Source: an uncultured Campylobacter sp.
GTDB taxonomy: Bacteria; Campylobacterota; Campylobacteria; Campylobacterales; Campylobacteraceae
Direction: 5' to 3'
DNA length: 16,762 nt
Assembly (NCBI RefSeq): GCF_938045625.1
Contig: NZ_CALIAV010000101.1
Span: 1-16,762 of the forward strand
In this document: in pieces, positions 1 through 6,498 of the stretch
How the letters are laid out: each line of letters opens with the position of its first letter
Position numbering within the stretch: position 1 is the first letter of the stretch
Program-made: the position numbers and the translations under genes
The notes under the pieces: model-generated
The model's input: the letters and a program-made list of their open reading frames with translations, nothing else
Databases searched by the model: none
Told to the model about the DNA's origin: nothing

Positions 1-3
1 GTA

Positions 4-106
4 TCGCGAGATGATTTTTCGAGTTTTGAAGCAAAATTGAGCGTGCGCTAGGCATATAGCCTGCGGAGCGAAAATTTTGCGAAATCTCGGAAAAGCACTC
101 GCGAGA
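4..106. repeat. Large imperfect dyad-symmetry element
   Basis: This non-coding stretch follows the lipoprotein stop and is symmetric about position 55. The core is CGC-t-AGGC / GCCT-GCG (46-53 with 59-65) around an ATATA loop. A perfect 8-bp pair GCAAAATT / AATTTTGC (31-38 with 73-80) encloses it, and CGAGAT / ATCTCG (7-12 with 84-89) plus the palindromic TCGCGA words at both ends add further, less regular pairing. As RNA it could fold into a long cruciform-like hairpin. It could be the end of the operon transcript, or one copy of a dispersed palindromic repeat. No long U-run follows the core, so a simple terminator is not clear. Confidence 0.5.
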
Positions 107-113
107 CAAGCCA

Positions 114-707
114 CTAAGGATAAAAGAAACTAAGTATCTGCGTCGCCGCCTTTTCTTCTATGTATGGGATTATATAACTTGGCGAATAAAGATTCTGCCC
201 GCTTTCGATCTCGAGATTTGTCCTTTGCTCGCTGCCGTTTGCGCGGATCATCACGCTGATAAAGGCTCTGTAAAGATAATAATCCGTCCTGTCGTAAAAA
301 TCGTCGTCAAACGGGTCGCCAAAAAGCATGCCAAAGCCCATGCTACGCCTGTATCCGTAGCCGCCCCAGCCGTAGCCCATGCTCATATACGCGCGCAGGC
401 GTTCGCGTCGCTCAAAGCGCTGCAAGCTCGCAAAATCGCCCATTATCACGATATCGGCGCTCTTTTGATCCATGCTTTGGGTAAAGCCGTTTTGCAGTAG
501 CTTGTTTCGCACGGTATTTTCTAGCGTGTTTGCGTAGCCGCAGGAGTTTTTAAAGTAAACGTAGACGCTGCGCGAGGCTTTTTTTACGTCGCCGTTTGTT
601 ATAAAAATAGGCATCGTGCTTCTAGCGTAAAGCTCGGGCGTGCGGGGCTCGCCGCAACCTACGAAAAAAATCGCAAATAGCAAAATAGAGAAAATTTTTA
701 GTTTCAT
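114..707 (-). CDS. Putative TraT-like outer-membrane lipoprotein
   Basis: This 197-residue protein starts with a lipoprotein signal: a short basic N-terminus, a hydrophobic run and a lipobox FVGC with the lipidated cysteine at residue 18. The middle (about 45-95) has an alternating pattern: a VYVYFKN strand, a helix with NKLLQNGF, then SADIVIMGDF. This recalls the TraT/complement-resistance lipoprotein family, but it is a weak resemblance judged by eye. Residues about 107-140 are unusually rich in Gly, Tyr, Met and then Asp (GYGWGGYGYRR, then FGDPFDDDFYD), possibly a flexible loop. A GAGGAG ribosome site lies 7 bases before the ATG. It is 109 bases behind the thioredoxin gene, with a hairpin between, so it may not belong to the iron operon. 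Function unknown. Confidence 0.75.
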   Translation of the reverse strand: MKLKIFSILLFAIFFVGCGEPRTPELYARSTMPIFITNGDVKKASRSVYVYFKNSCGYANTLENTVRNKLLQNGFTQSMDQKSADIVIMGDFASLQRFERRERLRAYMSMGYGWGGYGYRRSMGFGMLFGDPFDDDFYDRTDYYLYRAFISVMIRANGSEQRTNLEIESGQNLYSPSYIIPYIEEKAATQILSFFYP

Positions 708-724
708 TTCGGGTCTCCTCGCTC

Positions 725-765
725 AAATTTGACCGCCGCAAATTTAACGCGGACGGGTCAAATTT
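725..765 (-). terminator. Hairpin between thioredoxin and lipoprotein genes
   Basis: The 10-bp arms AAATTTGACC (725-734) and GGTCAAATTT (756-765) are exactly complementary. An inner CCGC/GCGG pair (736-739 with 749-752) closes a 9-base loop. On the minus strand it lies after the thioredoxin stop and just before the lipoprotein ribosome site. It has no true U-run beyond the ATTT of the arm. It may be a weak terminator or attenuator of the iron operon, or a leader hairpin of the lipoprotein mRNA. Confidence 0.5.
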
Positions 766-783
766 AGGATCAAATTTAAGCGT

Positions 784-789
784 ATTTTA
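784..789 (-). promoter_or_regulatory. Possible -10 box for the lipoprotein gene
   Basis: TAAAAT on the minus strand sits about 80 bases before the lipoprotein start, in an AT-rich stretch. It lacks the preceding TGn seen at the selA and ftr1 promoters, so this is weak. If real, the transcript would carry the hairpin at 725-765 in its leader. Confidence 0.25.
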
Positions 790-816
790 CTACTAAATCT
801 TTACGTTTGAGTAAAT

Positions 817-1314
817 TTATAATACCAGCTTGATCTCGTTTTCAAGAGTGGCTTTTGGAGTGAGTCCGATGAAGCGCTTTTTGAGATTACCCTCGCCGTC
901 AAAGACGAAGATCGCAGGCACGCCCATCACACCGCCGACGGCCTTGCTGAAATAATCGACCGAAACTTTATCGCTAATCACGTCGTAGTCGATATGATGC
1001 TGCCTTACCATGTCGATATCTTTATCAAATCCAAGACTCGGTCCAAATATCCCGTAAACACCAAATTTGTCCTTAAACTCGGAGTAAATTTCATTTACGA
1101 TCGGAGCTTGTGCTACGCAGGCGCCGCAGGATGTGCCAAAGAAAAAGAGCATATAGGGCTTGCCGTCCGTTTTAAGTCGCCTGCCCTCCGGGAAATAGTG
1201 CGTATCTACACCCTTTGGCGAGTTTAGGCTGATGTGGTGTTTGTCAAAGCCGCTATTTCCGCAGCCAGCTATCATCGCCGCCGCAAAAACTAAAAGTATA
1301 TATTTTTTTATCAT
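817..1314 (-). CDS. TlpA-like thioredoxin lipoprotein of the P19 iron system
   Basis: This 165-residue periplasm-facing thioredoxin-fold protein has a lipobox IAGC (Cys18), an active-site CGAC (Cys63, Cys66) in FFFGTSCGAC, and the cis-proline in GVPAIFVF (Pro133). The frame is open back to a TTG at 1341, but the ATG at 1314 is the better start. It gives a clean lipoprotein signal and has GGGAGAG just upstream, while the TTG has no ribosome site and would overlap the ATPase gene. It corresponds to the thioredoxin genes at the end of the C. jejuni Cj1658-Cj1665 cluster, where I recall two; only one is here. Its likely job is redox control of cysteines in the neighbouring iron proteins, such as the DUF2318 cluster. 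That is inference from context. Confidence 0.85.
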   Translation of the reverse strand: MIKKYILLVFAAAMIAGCGNSGFDKHHISLNSPKGVDTHYFPEGRRLKTDGKPYMLFFFGTSCGACVAQAPIVNEIYSEFKDKFGVYGIFGPSLGFDKDIDMVRQHHIDYDVISDKVSVDYFSKAVGGVMGVPAIFVFDGEGNLKKRFIGLTPKATLENEIKLVL

Positions 1315-1327
1315 AACTCTCCCAAAT

Positions 1328-2065
1328 TTAAACCGTCGCAAAGGCGGTTTGACCCTTTGGCTCGCTCGCTAGCCTCTCGCATGCCTCCGCGCGCTCGCCG
1401 TCGCTCACGTAGTGGATATTTTCCATCTTGCCGTGCCTTAGATAGACGATCTTATCGCCAAACTGCCCAAGATCGGGGTTATGCGTGATGAGCAGGATGG
1501 TTTTGCCCTCGCTTCGCAGTTTTTGAAACAGCTCCAAAACTACGCGCTCGTTGGCTTCGTCTAGGTTACCAGTCGGCTCGTCGGCTATCAAGATATCAGG
1601 ATCGTTGATCAGGGCGCGCGCGATGCACAGACGCTGCTGCTCGCCGCCGCTAAGCTGACTCGGACGGTGATCTAGCCTATGTCCCAGTCCAACGCGCTCG
1701 AGCGCCTTTTTAGCGTCCTCTTCGTCCACACTACTGTGATAGTACTGCGCTATCATCACGTTTTCGACGCAGTTTAGGTAGGGGATGAGGTGAAACTGCT
1801 GAAATATTAGCCCGATCTTTTCGCGGCGAAATTTGAGCGTCTCCTCGTCGCTAAGTCTGCTAGCGTCGTCTCCGCCTAGCGTGTACGTGCCTGCGGTTGG
1901 CTCGTCCATAAGCGAGAGGATATTTACCAGCGTACTTTTACCGCTACCGCTTGGACCCATTATGCTAACCCATTCGCCGGCATTTACGTCAAAGGTAATG
2001 CTCTCCAGCGCTCTTACTTCGCCAAATCTTTTTTCTATCCCGTTTAATCTTATCGCGTACTGCAT
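1328..2065 (-). CDS. ABC transporter ATPase (MacB/LolD-like) of the P19 system
   Basis: This 245-residue ATPase contains every motif needed for activity: Walker A GPSGSGKST (37-45), Q-loop FQQ (88-90), signature LSGGEQQR (138-145), Walker B DILIADEP (157-164), D-loop GNLD (166-169) and switch His195 in ITHNP. The AEPTGNLD-like style and small size fit the LolD/MacB subfamily, which pairs with FtsX-type permeases; two such permease genes lie directly upstream. Its start is 1 base after the preceding stop, with AGAGGAG overlapping that stop, so translation is coupled. It matches the position of Cj1663. The residues after about 215 (charged, with ERAEACERL) are a short tail of no known role. It presumably energises an envelope step in iron handling rather than classical import. 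Confidence 0.93.
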   Translation of the reverse strand: MQYAIRLNGIEKRFGEVRALESITFDVNAGEWVSIMGPSGSGKSTLVNILSLMDEPTAGTYTLGGDDASRLSDEETLKFRREKIGLIFQQFHLIPYLNCVENVMIAQYYHSSVDEEDAKKALERVGLGHRLDHRPSQLSGGEQQRLCIARALINDPDILIADEPTGNLDEANERVVLELFQKLRSEGKTILLITHNPDLGQFGDKIVYLRHGKMENIHYVSDGERAEACERLASEPKGQTAFATV

Positions 2066-2066
2066 A

Positions 2067-3206
2067 TTATTCTCCTCTTAAAATATCGGCCATCTTATTT
2101 TCTAGCGCCCGTTTGATCGGATAGATCGAGGCCACGCCCGCAAAAACGAGCGAGATAACCATCGCTATCGGTATGCTCATAAATCTAAAATCGATGCTCG
2201 AATCAAAAATCGCGTAGCCTAAAATTTGCGCCAAACCATAGCCTAAAATAGCACCCGCCAAAGCCGCCGCAAGCGCCGTGACGAAGGTCTCGACGCCGAA
2301 CAAATTTAACACGTTTTTCTTACTAGCTCCAAGTGCTCTAAGCAGCGCGATCTCCTTTGAACGCGAAAACAAAATCGCGCTTAGAGTCGTGTTTACGCAC
2401 ATTGAAGTGATAAGCAAGATGACAAAGCTAACTAGCGCCATCAAAAGCTTAATTTTGTCTAAAATCAGACCCTCTGATTTTGAAATTTTAGCCACGGGTT
2501 TAACCGAAATTTGCTCGTCGCTAAGGCTCTTGCCAAGCTCGTTTATGTAGTCAAATTTGCCCGTCACTACGGCCTCGGCGTAGTTTAGCGTGTTTGGCTC
2601 GTTTGCTATCTTTTGCGCTAGAGGTAGCGAGATGATGAGTAGCGAGTCCTCCTTGTCGCCGTCTTGCACGATGCCACGGATCTTTACTTTTTCGCCCGCG
2701 TTCGCTCCGATTTGCCTCACTTCGATCGTGTCGCCGACCTTAAAGCCGCTTTGTTTAGCTAGATCGGTGCCGATTAGCGCGTTTCTCTCGTCAAAATCAA
2801 GCGTTATGCCCTGCCCTTCTTTAACCTCCAAAAACGGCTTAACCCGCGTTAGATCGCTAAATTTGACGCCCATAGCAATCGCGGTCGTAGGACCGATATT
2901 TACCTGCGTGAAAAGATATCCGCTCTGCCCGATTAGCTTGTCGCTCGGGATTTTGGCGATCTTTTCGTTAAATTTAGCCTCGTTTACCGCGTCGCTAACG
3001 GGGTCTGCGGGAGCGAAAACCACGTTAGCACCGTAGCTTTTTAGCTCCTTGCTTACTTTTGAGTCGATATCCAGATATACGTTTACAAAGGCCGCCGTCA
3101 CGCACGCGCCAAGCAAGATAGAGACGATGATGACGCCCACTCTAGCCGCGCCAAAGCGCAGGCTTTTAAAGATGACGTTATAAAAAAAGCCCTTATTTGC
3201 GATCAT
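2067..3206 (-). CDS. FtsX/MacB-like ABC permease, second subunit
   Basis: This 379-residue inner-membrane protein has the MacB/FtsX layout: one helix at about 20-42, a periplasmic domain at about 43-255, then three helices at about 258-280, 305-330 and 345-365. The cytoplasmic motif SRSKEIALLRALGASKKNV lies after the second helix and is typical of the FtsX family, where it contacts the ATPase. Its start overlaps the end of the first permease gene by 14 bases and has a very good GGAGGTG ribosome site inside that gene. It is shorter than, and only distantly similar to, the first permease, so the pair probably forms a heterodimer with the ATPase at 1328-2065. It matches the position of Cj1662 in the P19 cluster. 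No substrate can be read from the sequence. Confidence 0.9.
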   Translation of the reverse strand: MIANKGFFYNVIFKSLRFGAARVGVIIVSILLGACVTAAFVNVYLDIDSKVSKELKSYGANVVFAPADPVSDAVNEAKFNEKIAKIPSDKLIGQSGYLFTQVNIGPTTAIAMGVKFSDLTRVKPFLEVKEGQGITLDFDERNALIGTDLAKQSGFKVGDTIEVRQIGANAGEKVKIRGIVQDGDKEDSLLIISLPLAQKIANEPNTLNYAEAVVTGKFDYINELGKSLSDEQISVKPVAKISKSEGLILDKIKLLMALVSFVILLITSMCVNTTLSAILFSRSKEIALLRALGASKKNVLNLFGVETFVTALAAALAGAILGYGLAQILGYAIFDSSIDFRFMSIPIAMVISLVFAGVASIYPIKRALENKMADILRGE

Positions 3207-4473
3207 ATAGCACCTCCGCAGGCAAAAGTTTAACTACGCTTCTCATCGGCACGAGCGAGCCCGCGATCGAGATAAGAAGCGCAAAAGCGATACTAAGCGG
3301 AAGCACGATCCACGCGATGCCGATGCCGTAGCCAAAGATACTGTAAGCGATTATGTAGCTTAGCGCGTAGCCCAAAAACGCCCCCAAAATGCCCGCGAAA
3401 AACGCCACTACTAGGCTTTCGCTCGCAAAAAGGGCGTAAATTTCAAAGTTGCTAGCGCCTATGGCTTTTAGCAGGCCGATCTCTTTTTTGCGTCTGTAAA
3501 TTTCGCTAGTCATCAGCGATGTAATGCCGATAGAGGAGACCGCCAGCGCGATGACGCTAACGATACCCATTAGGCTTTGGATTTTTTTTACGATATTACT
3601 CTCAGCGTCGCTTACCTGCATCATCGCCTTTGCTGCAACGCCCGCGTAGTTCTCCTCGATCTGATAGGCTATGGAGCTAACGTAGGCCGAGCAGTACCAC
3701 ATATCGTATTCGGCGCTATCTAGGTTATCGAGGTTTCGCCTAGCCTTGACGGAGAGGTCGTTTTCTGGGATCGTCATCGCTGAAACCTCGGCTTTTGAGT
3801 ACTGTCCGGGCTTATTTAGAAGCTCTTGGGCAAGCTTTAGCGAGGTTACGATCTTATAGCTCTCCTCGCCGGCTCCTTTTAGGATGCCCGCTATTTTTAC
3901 GCTACGTCCGTTTAAATTTAGCTCGCCGCCGACGCTCAAATTTCGCTTTGCCGCTAAATTTTCGCCTACGAGCACGTTTTGCACATCGTCGTCCTCTATC
4001 CATTTGCCATCAACCGCCCAAAAACCAAATAGCGTTTTCACGCCAGTTTTAAACTCCGGCTCATCAGCCACGTTTGCAAATTTGTCAAACCAAGTGCCCG
4101 TGATTTGGTATTTTTCGCCGTTAGCGTCTTTTACCTCGCCGTTTAAAAACGGTGCAAACGCCACGATGTTGTTTCGCCAGAAAATTTCCTTTACCTTATG
4201 CAAATCCTCTTCGTTTAGGTAGTTTTGCGATTTTAGCGGAGTGAAATTTTTACCCTCGATCTCGATAGCTAGCGCTTCGCCCTTTGGCAAGACGACGATA
4301 TTTGAGCCGTAGCCGCGCAGCTCGCTAGCGATCTGATCGCCGATTTTTAGCGTGATATTTAGCATACAAGCGATCAAAACCGTCGCCAAAAGTATAGTGA
4401 TAAAAGCCATACCTTTTTGCACCTTCGAGCCAGTGATCGAGCTTTTTATAAGCCTTAGTTGCATATTTTTCAT
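3193..4473 (-). CDS. FtsX/MacB-like ABC permease, first subunit
   Basis: This 426-residue permease has a first helix at about 21-42, a periplasmic domain at about 43-295, and three C-terminal helices around 300-320, 350-372 and 385-405. The conserved cytoplasmic loop RRKKEIGLLKAIGAS follows the second helix. The ATG overlaps the stop of the DUF2318 gene as ATGA, indicating translational coupling. The periplasmic part resembles a MacB-type domain, as in mechanotransmission systems rather than solute importers. It matches the position of Cj1661. Together with the second permease and the ATPase it likely supports the P19/FTR1 iron route by an energy-dependent periplasmic step. That role is inferred from the conserved gene neighbourhood, not from residues. 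Confidence 0.9.
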   Translation of the reverse strand: MKNMQLRLIKSSITGSKVQKGMAFITILLATVLIACMLNITLKIGDQIASELRGYGSNIVVLPKGEALAIEIEGKNFTPLKSQNYLNEEDLHKVKEIFWRNNIVAFAPFLNGEVKDANGEKYQITGTWFDKFANVADEPEFKTGVKTLFGFWAVDGKWIEDDDVQNVLVGENLAAKRNLSVGGELNLNGRSVKIAGILKGAGEESYKIVTSLKLAQELLNKPGQYSKAEVSAMTIPENDLSVKARRNLDNLDSAEYDMWYCSAYVSSIAYQIEENYAGVAAKAMMQVSDAESNIVKKIQSLMGIVSVIALAVSSIGITSLMTSEIYRRKKEIGLLKAIGASNFEIYALFASESLVVAFFAGILGAFLGYALSYIIAYSIFGYGIGIAWIVLPLSIAFALLISIAGSLVPMRSVVKLLPAEVLYDRK

Positions 4474-5837
4474 TTTAAAGTCCCGTTTATATCGACGTAT
4501 TTTTCAGGGTTGGCTTCAAATTCCGCCTGAGTTTTTTCGTTTTCAAAGAAATACGTCCTGTTGTAGTATAAATAAGATTTCGAGCCGATGTTGCTTACTT
4601 TTTTGCGGCTTACCGGATCTAGCACCATTTTTTCGATGACTTTTGAGAAGTAGTTCGCACCGCTTTGGATGGTATCGAGCGTTACGGTTACGAATTTGCC
4701 GTCAAATTCAAAAGGCATAGGTATCGGGTTGCAGCCGCCCTCTTTGCCGACTGACGGTAAGAAAATGCGCACGTTGCAAGAGATACAGATGAGATCGGCG
4801 CCCTTTTTGATATAGCCCATATCGCCGCATATCGCGCATGCGTCAAAGACGATGATCGGCGAAGCGCGGTCGGCAAAGCGGTTTAAGAGGAAAAACCTTA
4901 TCTCTCTGCCCTCGTCGTTTATGTAGGCGTAGCGGTGAAGTTCGTTGTCGGCGAGTTTTTCGACGTCAAATTTAAACTCGTTATTTACGGGCTCGACAAT
5001 AATAGGGTCTGAGATCTCGGGCGGTTTAGACGCGTGCAGGTCGTAGTAAAGCCCAAAAATCAGAGCCGTAATAACGATCGCCGCGCTACTTTTTGAATTT
5101 GCCGCCATGAAATTTCTAGCCGCGTTGTTAAATCTAAATTTGTTTGAGCCCACGACCGATTTTACGAGCGGGGCGGGACGTTTTTTGAAATTTATAACCG
5201 CCAAGACTAAAACTAAAAAGATGAAAAAATACTGCGAAAAGGTCGTATAGTAAATGCCCTTAGCCACGAGCGAGAGCGCCCACGGATATGTAGGAATCAT
5301 ACCCGCCCGCATAAACTCAAGCCCCGTGTTTGAAAGAGCCTGCACTATCAAAACCGCAAGCGAAAGAAGCGAAAACGTCCATAAGACATGCTTGCACAGG
5401 CACTCTTTTAAATTTGAAACGACGAAAAATAAAATCAGTAAAAGCAAAAATGCAAATATCATCAAAAATAAGCTGATGATGGACTGCGTATCGAGTAGCT
5501 CGCCTGCAAATACCGGAAAATTCGCGCCCGCGTGAGCATAGGTTAGACCGTAGCCCGCACCCAAGGCGAAAAACGTTATCATCTTTGCAGGGTTAAATTT
5601 GATAAAAATCCAAAGCGCGCTAACTAGCAAAAATACCAAAGTAGCCGCGTCAAACACCATTTTCACCCCGGCGTCGTGAAGCATGAGTCTAGCGATCTTA
5701 AAAACGACTATGCCTGCAGCAATACCCAAAACCGAGGGTAGAAACAGCGCTTTTAGGCTCTTTTTGTCGTTGTTTAACGCTGCAAAAAGGACAAATCCCA
5801 GTAACGATGAGATAACTTGGACGAAATATATAGACAT
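4470..5837 (-). CDS. Membrane protein with DUF2318 Fe-S-type domain and YHS-like tail
   Basis: This 455-residue protein has three parts. Residues 1-270 hold about eight hydrophobic segments (for example 2-20, 60-80, 118-140, 150-168, 200-216 and 250-266). Residues about 285-405 are a DUF2318 domain with CAIC (334-337), CISC (351-354) and Cys369 in GGCNP, suited to a metal or Fe-S site and probably exported. Residues about 406-449 (DPVSRKKV ... YLYYNRTYFFENE ... FEANPEKYV) look like a YHS metal-binding domain in which the usual cysteines are replaced. It matches Cj1660 of the P19 cluster and may pass electrons to or reduce iron carried by P19/FTR1; this is inference. It overlaps the next gene by 4 bases. 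Its own ribosome site is modest (AGGG), after a hairpin. Confidence 0.88.
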   Translation of the reverse strand: MSIYFVQVISSLLGFVLFAALNNDKKSLKALFLPSVLGIAAGIVVFKIARLMLHDAGVKMVFDAATLVFLLVSALWIFIKFNPAKMITFFALGAGYGLTYAHAGANFPVFAGELLDTQSIISLFLMIFAFLLLLILFFVVSNLKECLCKHVLWTFSLLSLAVLIVQALSNTGLEFMRAGMIPTYPWALSLVAKGIYYTTFSQYFFIFLVLVLAVINFKKRPAPLVKSVVGSNKFRFNNAARNFMAANSKSSAAIVITALIFGLYYDLHASKPPEISDPIIVEPVNNEFKFDVEKLADNELHRYAYINDEGREIRFFLLNRFADRASPIIVFDACAICGDMGYIKKGADLICISCNVRIFLPSVGKEGGCNPIPMPFEFDGKFVTVTLDTIQSGANYFSKVIEKMVLDPVSRKKVSNIGSKSYLYYNRTYFFENEKTQAEFEANPEKYVDINGTLK

Positions 5838-5871
5838 GATCAGCCCTGTAATTTGAGAATTTGAATAAAAT

Positions 5872-5895
5872 TTAGAGCGGACTCAGCCGCTCTAA
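5872..5895 (-). terminator. Hairpin after p19, partial terminator
   Basis: TTAGAGCGG / CCGCTCTAA is a perfect 9-bp stem with a 6-base loop, starting 8 bases after the p19 stop. On the transcript it is followed by ATTTTATT, which is U-rich but interrupted. The genes beyond belong to the same system, so partial termination or 3' end protection of p19 mRNA fits better than full termination. Confidence 0.6.
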
Positions 5896-5902
5896 GCCCG
5901 AA

Positions 5903-6424
5903 TTATTTAGCAGGCGCGCCTGTGTATTGGAATTTATAAGTCGTGGTGAACGGCTCAAACCATTTACCTACGCCCGTTTCTTTGTCCGCATGGCGACCGA
6001 AGCCTTGTTTTTCAGGATTTTCTATATGAAATTTTAGCTCGTAGTTGCCCACGCCAGCGTCCATTTTTAGGTTAGCGCCGTAGTGAGGGCCGTCTTGAGC
6101 GACCATAGGCATAAATGTGCCTTTTTTAACTTTGCCGTTATCTAGGTTTTTTAACTCGTAATTAACTTTTAGATAAGGGATCCACTCGCCAGCCGCAAAG
6201 CCGTTTTTGTTTCCCTCGATAGCGTGGATGTCGGCCTCTAGGTGGATGTCGGCTTTGCTTGGAGCTAGGTCGATGCCTTTTGGCTCCATGTCGATAGGCT
6301 CTAGATAAACGGCAGCTATCTCCATACCGTTGATCTCTACCGGATCGCCGATAGGAAACTCGCCTGCTACGGCTACTGTTGCAGCAAGGCTAAATGCCAA
6401 AGCTGTTTTAACAAATTTGTTCAT
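5903..6424 (-). CDS. p19: Periplasmic copper/iron-binding protein P19
   Basis: This 173-residue protein carries a Sec signal peptide (about 1-20, cut near VAVA|GE). It belongs to the P19/FetP/Tp34 family, soluble periplasmic dimers that bind copper and are thought to bind or oxidise iron for a partner FTR1 permease. Family metal ligands appear to be present: His61 and Glu63 in IHLEADIH, Met107 in MPMVAQDG and His114 in GPHYGANL. His67, His133 and His145 are further candidates. The GFGRHADKETGVGKWFEPF segment near the C-terminus is typical of the family. The ribosome site AAAGGAG is strong, in keeping with an abundant product. It sits directly after the FTR1 gene, as in C. jejuni Cj1658-p19 and E. 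coli fetMP. Confidence 0.95.
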   Translation of the reverse strand: MNKFVKTALAFSLAATVAVAGEFPIGDPVEINGMEIAAVYLEPIDMEPKGIDLAPSKADIHLEADIHAIEGNKNGFAAGEWIPYLKVNYELKNLDNGKVKKGTFMPMVAQDGPHYGANLKMDAGVGNYELKFHIENPEKQGFGRHADKETGVGKWFEPFTTTYKFQYTGAPAK

Positions 6425-6460
6425 GTTCTCTCCTTTAATTGGTTTGTAAATTTATTTTTA

Positions 6461-6485
6461 AGCTTCGCGGCAACCCGCGAAAGCT
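6461..6485 (-). other. Stable intercistronic hairpin between ftr1 and p19
   Basis: AGCTTCGCGG (6461-6470) pairs with CCGCGAAAGCT (6475-6485), with one bulged A and a 4-base loop. It lies 14 bases after the FTR1 stop and well before the p19 ribosome site. The sequence after it (TTAAAAATAAATTT) is not a clean U-run. It may be an mRNA processing or stability element giving more p19 than permease, or a leaky terminator. Confidence 0.5.
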
Positions 6486-6498
6486 AGAAACGCAAAAT

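Noticed and set aside
225..500. Open frame on the plus strand over the lipoprotein gene
   Set aside because: It is antisense to a gene with a clear lipoprotein signal, has Ala/His/Lys-rich low-complexity composition and no ribosome site. The other plus-strand frames in the window (for example 2590-3036, 14211-14723 and 15015-15374) are rejected for the same reason.
721..780. Repeated AAATTTG words as a possible repeat array
   Set aside because: The word is common throughout the window, in and between genes, so it is genomic base usage rather than a local array.
1315..1341. TTG start for the thioredoxin, giving 174 residues
   Set aside because: It has no ribosome site, overlaps the ATPase gene and places a charged stretch before the signal. 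The ATG at 1314 has GGGAGAG and gives a normal lipoprotein signal.
1328..4473. Reading the ABC genes as a LolCDE lipoprotein-release system or a MacB drug exporter
   Set aside because: The domain layout is similar, but the tight linkage to FTR1, P19, DUF2318 and thioredoxin genes matches the P19 iron cluster much better.
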